From the NCBI GenBank assembly GCA_013152695.1, contig JAADFV010000302.1:1-18922 (forward strand): 18,922 bases of DNA, given 5' to 3'. Under the pieces are notes generated by a model. The model had not been told where the DNA came from and made no database searches. It worked only from the letters and a program-made list of their open reading frames with translations. The position numbers were made by a program, and so were the translations under genes. This document shows, piece by piece, positions 15,330 to 18,922 of the stretch. The stretch's first letter is position 1, and every line of letters starts with the position of its first letter. Source of the DNA: Chloroflexota bacterium (lineage in GTDB: Bacteria; Chloroflexota; Anaerolineae; J102).

Positions 15330-16310
15330 CTAAAGGTTGGGGCGAGTGTGCTGGCTTTGGCGGGATTGAGGATAATGTGCGGGTGTGGCGCTCCAAAATA
15401 CGGTGTCGTAGCGGATGATTTTCTGGGCACGGCCACTACTTTCCAATTGCTTAAGTGTCTCTTGGATTTGTCCAGGTGCCCAGCGACGTAGGGTGTTTTC
15501 TAGCTGATCCTGGCGCATGGGGTGGCGGGTGATAATGGCAATGATTGCATCGACGATATTATCCGTACCGCTCAAATCGAAATCACCTTCTACAGGAGGA
15601 ACGACATGGGCTATATTGCCCAAGATGGCTGCCGCGCGCATCAAGCCCTCTTCCTCAGGGGGCTGAACCCAGGTTTCGGCCGGAGGACGATCGGGCAGTA
15701 AAATGTGGACTTGATCAGGGCCGATGGACTGTAAGGTTTGGGCCAGTTCTTCTAATGCTTCGGCTGTATCATTCAATCCACGCACCAACATGACTTCGAT
15801 CCACAGTTTTCCCTTGTACACAACTCTGAATTCGCGCAGACTGTTGACAAAACGTTCATAATCAAGTTCTGGATGGGGCCGATTGATCAACTTGTAGAGT
15901 TGCGGATTGCCAGCATCAAGCGTAGGCAGCACAGCATCCGCACCAAGCAAAGCAGTCTGCACTTCGGGCAGATAAAGGAGTGAGCCATTGGTAATCACGG
16001 CTATCGGTAATGAAGTCAAATGTTTGACTTGCTGGATGAGCCAGCCAATACTGCTGTGTAAGGTCGGCTCACCCGATCCCACAAACGTGATCCAATCGAT
16101 GGTTCCGGCGGCATGCTGCTTGAGAGCCGCTTTGATTTCTGCCAGGATCGCCTCTCGGGGAAAGTATTCCTTGCGCTCGTTGACTAATGGCTGTGAGCGC
16201 CCCAATTGACAGTAGACACAGTTCCAATTACAGGTTTTCAGGGGGATCGTATCGATTCCCAAGGATCGCCCTAGCCGTCGTGAAGGTACCGGCCCAAAGA
16301 CATAGCTCAT
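15330..16310 (-). CDS. Radical SAM protein (COG0731-like) with C-terminal winged helix
   Basis: A 326-residue protein. The opening GPVPSRRLGRSLGID followed by CNWNCVYCQ puts the 4Fe-4S cysteines at C27, C31 and C34. The motif GSGEPTLH (about 90) is the SAM-binding GGEP equivalent. The family is often called wyosine-like or Fe-S oxidoreductase; most bacterial members have no known reaction. Residues about 255-310 (TRHPMRQDQLENTLRRW...IRYDTVFWSA) look like a winged helix, so the protein may bind nucleic acid or a partner. The start at 16310 is supported by GGGAGGGG about eight bases upstream. The 290-base gap to the divergent regulator gene holds two inverted repeats but no promoter I can assign to this gene. 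Confidence 0.9.
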   Translation of the reverse strand: MSYVFGPVPSRRLGRSLGIDTIPLKTCNWNCVYCQLGRSQPLVNERKEYFPREAILAEIKAALKQHAAGTIDWITFVGSGEPTLHSSIGWLIQQVKHLTSLPIAVITNGSLLYLPEVQTALLGADAVLPTLDAGNPQLYKLINRPHPELDYERFVNSLREFRVVYKGKLWIEVMLVRGLNDTAEALEELAQTLQSIGPDQVHILLPDRPPAETWVQPPEEEGLMRAAAILGNIAHVVPPVEGDFDLSGTDNIVDAIIAIITRHPMRQDQLENTLRRWAPGQIQETLKQLESSGRAQKIIRYDTVFWSATPAHYPQSRQSQHTRPNL

Positions 16311-16371
16311 AGCATTTCCCCTCCCTCTTCATTTGCATGACAGTGTCCTCTCCCTTGCCTCCAAACGACGA

Positions 16372-16409
16372 CAATATCCAGCCATACGTATTTCTCTGTA
16401 CGGATATTG
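16372..16409. repeat. 8-bp inverted repeat upstream of the radical SAM gene
   Basis: CAATATCC (16372-16379) and GGATATTG (16402-16409) are perfect inverted copies 22 bases apart, with CGTA/TACG (16387-16390/16398-16401) inside. The site is 62-99 bases upstream of the radical SAM start and could be an operator or an RNA hairpin in its leader. Confidence 0.4.
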
Positions 16410-16461
16410 GCGTGATATGACGTGTTTGACTCGGACATAATCAGCGCTCGTTCTGGGGGTG

Positions 16462-16487
16462 TTGTAACGGAATAAGCAACGTTACAA
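16462..16487. promoter_or_regulatory. Candidate operator: TTGTAACG-N10-CGTTACAA
   Basis: A perfect 8-bp inverted repeat with a ten-base spacer. The arm centres are 18 bases apart, close to two helical turns, as expected for a dimeric DNA-binding protein. It ends 19 bases before the -35 box of the XRE-cupin gene, a usual place for autoregulation or activation. No T-run follows, so it is not a terminator. Confidence 0.55.
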
Positions 16488-16506
16488 TGCTATATTACAC
16501 CTTTAT

Positions 16507-16535
16507 TTTACAGACGTCAAGATATTTTGTATAAT
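16507..16535 (+). promoter_or_regulatory. Promoter of the XRE-cupin regulator gene
   Basis: TTTACA (16507-16512), 17 bases, TATAAT (16530-16535); only one base differs from consensus. Transcription should start near 16542. The in-frame TTG at 16541 would sit at or before the start of the mRNA, so ATG 16601 is the true start. Confidence 0.8.
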
Positions 16536-16600
16536 TAGCCTTGTTCCCCTTCCTTCATCCGCTTAGTCCCCTTGTGGCCGGACACCGTGGAGTGTTAGCA

Positions 16601-17176
16601 ATGGAGTCCTCATCTTTAGAAGTCAATGTTGGCGAACGTATCCGTGAACTCAGAAAGCAGCGGCATCTTACCCTGCGCGAATTAGCGGCACGGTGCGGCT
16701 TATCGGCTAATGCCATTAGTTTGATCGAACGCGGAGAGACTTCGCCTACCCTGGCATCCCTACAACAGTTGGCGCAGGCTTTGGACGTGCCGGTGACCGA
16801 GCTGTTTCGGCAAGGCACCGATCGTCAAGTTGTGCATGTGAAACACAATTGTGGTAAACGGATTCAGTACACAGGTGTGCTATTGGAAAGTTTAGGGGAG
16901 GGGTTAGCGCAGCGACAGTTCGAGGTAATGCGTTTGGTGGTGGAGCCCGGTTCGTGCACGAGCGAGACACCGTTATCTCATCCCGGGCAGGAATTCGTCT
17001 ATTGCCTGGAAGGAAATATCGAATACCAGGTCGGAGGGCAGCGTTATCATTTGGCGCCCGGGGATAGCCTTATGTTCGAGAGTGAATTGCCGCATAGCTG
17101 GCACAATACGACAGATGCTCCGGCGGCGATGCTGTTGGTGTTACCCGCCACCCAGAGACATACCGTGGCGCATTGA
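16601..17176 (+). CDS. XRE-family transcriptional regulator with C-terminal cupin
   Basis: A 191-residue DNA-binding regulator. Residues 11-67 form an XRE/Cro helix-turn-helix (GERIRELRKQRHLTLRELAARCGLSANAI in two parts, then LIERGETSPTLASLQQLAQAL). Residues about 113-182 are a cupin_2 barrel with likely metal ligands H127, E131 and H165 (HPGQEFVY and LPHSWHN). This layout matches PuuR-like regulators of amine, amino acid or organic acid use, where the cupin binds a small effector. ATG 16601 is supported by GGAG eight bases upstream and by the promoter at 16507-16535. An inverted repeat upstream of the promoter may be its own binding site. Its stop is one base from the stop of the convergent membrane protein gene. 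Confidence 0.93.
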   Translation: MESSSLEVNVGERIRELRKQRHLTLRELAARCGLSANAISLIERGETSPTLASLQQLAQALDVPVTELFRQGTDRQVVHVKHNCGKRIQYTGVLLESLGEGLAQRQFEVMRLVVEPGSCTSETPLSHPGQEFVYCLEGNIEYQVGGQRYHLAPGDSLMFESELPHSWHNTTDAPAAMLLVLPATQRHTVAH

Positions 17177-17177
17177 G

Positions 17178-17648
17178 CTATTCGGCAAGAGCCTGGGCAA
17201 TACCGCCGCCCAGAGTACCCAAGGCCCCAGAGATCATCCAGGTGATGCCACAGAGCAGGGTGGCAAAAAAGATACTTCCTCCCAAGGTGTCCATGGAAAG
17301 GAGATTAATACCGATATCGGCAAAAAACTGAAGAACACCTTGAGGTAACAGATGAATGCTCGAGATCGTACTTCCGGCAAGAGCGTAGCGAACAGGCGCC
17401 AGGCCAATATTGGCGAGGCCATCGATAATACCGGCAATAATCCCTGCTCCTGCGCCGGCAGCAACACCGCCGGTACGCGCCCCACCCCCTACGGCAATCC
17501 GACCGCCAACATAGCCCCCGAATGTCCAGGCCACAAAACGCAGGGGTAAGGCAACAAAGCCACAAACGGGAATCACACCCAATATAGAGAAGGCAACGGC
17601 AACAATACCGCCAGTCAGTCCTCCACGCAACATACCGCGTGCGATCAT
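17178..17648 (-). CDS. Gly/Ala-rich multi-spanning membrane protein, unknown function
   Basis: A 156-residue hydrophobic protein that I do not recognise. Likely membrane segments are at about 8-33, 34-50, 58-80 and 122-148, rich in Gly, Ala and Ile with small-residue packing motifs (GGYVGGRIAVGGG, GAGAGIIAGIIDG). There is no signal peptidase site and there are few charges. The two ATGs at 17651 and 17648 are adjacent; AGGAGG ends one base before the first and four before the second, so the second is preferred. A good promoter lies upstream, so it is expressed separately from the C25 protease gene. It has no terminator before the convergent XRE-cupin gene. A role tied to that regulator is possible but not shown. 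Confidence 0.75.
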   Translation of the reverse strand: MIARGMLRGGLTGGIVAVAFSILGVIPVCGFVALPLRFVAWTFGGYVGGRIAVGGGARTGGVAAGAGAGIIAGIIDGLANIGLAPVRYALAGSTISSIHLLPQGVLQFFADIGINLLSMDTLGGSIFFATLLCGITWMISGALGTLGGGIAQALAE

Positions 17649-17716
17649 CATTCCTCCTAAGGTCTTCGAGTTACTGTATGATTACCCGGCACTCAAGCGC
17701 CAGGATGAATGCACGC

Positions 17717-17745
17717 AATCTATCATCGGCACCCAAGATTGTCAA
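17717..17745 (-). promoter_or_regulatory. Promoter of the Gly-rich membrane protein gene
   Basis: Minus strand: TTGACA (17745-17740), 17 bases, TAGATT (17722-17717). The start site would be near 17710, with a leader of about 60 bases. The -35 box begins only four bases past the stop of the C25 protease gene. Confidence 0.7.
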
Positions 17746-17748
17746 TCT

Positions 17749-18922
17749 TTATGAGGTAGGGATATCCAAACTGTCTGGTTGTTGATTCTGCATGAGGGGC
17801 AAATACAGGGTTTGATTCCAGGGCATCTGGGGCACGCGGGTGGCCGGATCACCAATCAGTGTGTAAAGTTGTACGAGGAACTCGGTGTAGAAATAGCCCT
17901 GGCTGAAGAGGTGAAGTTTGGCCCGGTAAGTCGCTGTACCCAAGTCGGCGGCATGATCATGCAAGACGGCCGTGAAGAAGCCTTCGTTGATCAAAGCATT
18001 CCCGTTGGCAATGCCAAAGCCCGTACTGGCGACATAGCCTACCACGCCCCGGCCATCGGGGAGTAGCAGCATTTCTTCTTGCAGTGATTGGCTGCCCGGC
18101 CAGTAGAAAATACCTGTAAGGCTGGCCATCGTGAGGAGAATGGAGGGGCGGGAATTGTTCTGAAGTTGGCTCAAATCACTGCGGCGGATGAGTTGTTCAC
18201 CGGCCCAGGCATTTGGCTGGCCGTGTCCAATGTAATTGATGAAGCGTGCTCCCTCACTCCAGGCAGCCAAAAAAGCCTGCCGTATGGCATCCACAGTACC
18301 GTAGTTTTGACCGAAATAGAAGCGTTGTGTCTGCAGGAGTGGGGCTACCTGGGCGATGATTTTATCTGCCAGGGCATAAAAGTCGCCTGCCGAATCGGGG
18401 TTATCAGCCATCACCAACAGAGTCTGTGCCCAGGCTTCACTGGCATCGACAGCTTCGAAGGTGATGATTTTATCGACAACAAGGTTCGCCTCGTCGAGGG
18501 TACGCACAGGGAGGCGTCCGATCATCATGTCGGGAACGGGATCGTCACCGACAAGGGCAGTAAACTGATTTTCGTCGGCTACTTCTCCTAGCCAGGGATC
18601 GACATTTCGCAAATAGGTGGGAACAAAGGAGGGCTGGGTGTTGACATAGTTCAGGGGATCGAAATGAGTATCACCCAGAAGGGCGACGTAGGCCGGTGCT
18701 GGTGCCTGCCATGTACCGAGGGCATAGGCGAGGAAGGCTCGTATAGCCGCCGGATCGGCGATACCGGCGTTGAATTCGTCGTAAATATCTTGCAACAGGG
18801 CGACACGCACCGACAGGCCCTGACTCGTGCGATAATTGGCAAGACGTTGTGCGGCAGCGAGAAAGTCATCAGGTGTTATGATGATGTAATCAGCCTGTTG
18901 GTTTGCCTCACGCAGATTGCTC
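17749..18922 (-). CDS. C25 (gingipain-type) peptidase family protein, 5' end outside the window, catalytic Cys replaced by Ser
   Basis: The last 390 codons of a longer gene. The frame stays open to the window edge, and the stretch before GTG 18810 reads ADYIIITPDDFLAAAQRL, the usual start of a C25 catalytic domain, so GTG 18810 is not the real start. Family landmarks are ADPAAIRAFLAYA, YVALLGDTHFD, DMMIGRLPVRT and the catalytic His-Gly in INYIGHGQ (codon 18225-18223). Thirty-four residues later the expected cysteine of a TM-x-C-L-x-G motif is serine in LLTMASLTGIF (codon AGC, 18123-18121). RgpB of Porphyromonas has His211 and Cys244, nearly the same spacing. The protein may be inactive, a binding relative, or a serine variant. 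It ends shortly after TLYLPLM, a C-terminal feature I associate with secreted Chloroflexota proteins. Confidence 0.87.
   Translation of the reverse strand, partial: SNLREANQQADYIIITPDDFLAAAQRLANYRTSQGLSVRVALLQDIYDEFNAGIADPAAIRAFLAYALGTWQAPAPAYVALLGDTHFDPLNYVNTQPSFVPTYLRNVDPWLGEVADENQFTALVGDDPVPDMMIGRLPVRTLDEANLVVDKIITFEAVDASEAWAQTLLVMADNPDSAGDFYALADKIIAQVAPLLQTQRFYFGQNYGTVDAIRQAFLAAWSEGARFINYIGHGQPNAWAGEQLIRRSDLSQLQNNSRPSILLTMASLTGIFYWPGSQSLQEEMLLLPDGRGVVGYVASTGFGIANGNALINEGFFTAVLHDHAADLGTATYRAKLHLFSQGYFYTEFLVQLYTLIGDPATRVPQMPWNQTLYLPLMQNQQPDSLDIPTS

Noticed and set aside
16424..16441. TTGACT and CATAAT on the plus strand as an extra promoter
   Set aside because: The boxes are only six bases apart; spacing is wrong.
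18808..18810. GTG 18810 as start of the C25 protein
   Set aside because: The frame continues upstream with recognisable C25 sequence to the window edge, so the gene is cut by the window.

Overview
The window looks like part of a chromosome from an uncultured Chloroflexota bacterium, most likely Anaerolineae, Ardenticatenia or a close relative. This is inferred from protein style, not from a marker gene. The cues are a Thr/Pro-rich 'TPTPT' linker in a secreted protein, a C25 (gingipain-type) protease ending near a YLPLM segment, an FHA-winged-helix regulator beside a Ser/Thr kinase, a PhnD-like lipoprotein paired with a NarL-type histidine kinase, and a CTC-type L25 with an acidic tail. There is no rRNA, tRNA, CRISPR array, transposase or phage gene. 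No gene-free stretch exceeds 300 bases; the longest is 16311-16600 (290 bases), which holds a promoter and two inverted repeats.

Left part, minus strand (83-5967): one compact operon runs from a strong promoter at 5974-6002. Its order is a membrane-anchored GH3 glycosidase-like protein, a Ser/Thr kinase with a C-terminal membrane anchor, an FHA-winged-helix regulator, and the heme chaperone HemW. The first three could form an envelope-to-DNA phospho-signalling route; this is the best candidate here for an undescribed system. The GH3 promoter lies so close to the ATG that the mRNA should be leaderless.

Middle, plus strand (6179-7351): a tail-anchored protein built from six or seven exact-length 15-residue repeats (a likely beta-solenoid) precedes ribosomal protein L25/CTC and a clear terminator. 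Convergent to it is a LysM-M23 cell-wall endopeptidase (7422-8702). From the divergent promoter region run a PhnD-like lipoprotein and an overlapping histidine kinase with no response regulator beside them (8881-11315). Next comes a tight trio: LOG-family phosphoribohydrolase, TauE/SafE permease and AroA (11480-14125).

Right part (14183-18922): UspA, a cyclic-nucleotide-binding-fold protein and a radical SAM protein with a C-terminal winged helix lie on the minus strand. An XRE-cupin regulator lies on the plus strand, with a good promoter and an upstream 8-bp inverted repeat that may be its operator. It converges on a Gly-rich membrane protein gene with a single base between the stop codons. 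The window ends inside a C25-family protease gene whose catalytic cysteine position is serine.

Most starts were re-set from the longest possible ORF using Shine-Dalgarno position, promoter position or overlap with the previous gene; the reason is given in each entry.
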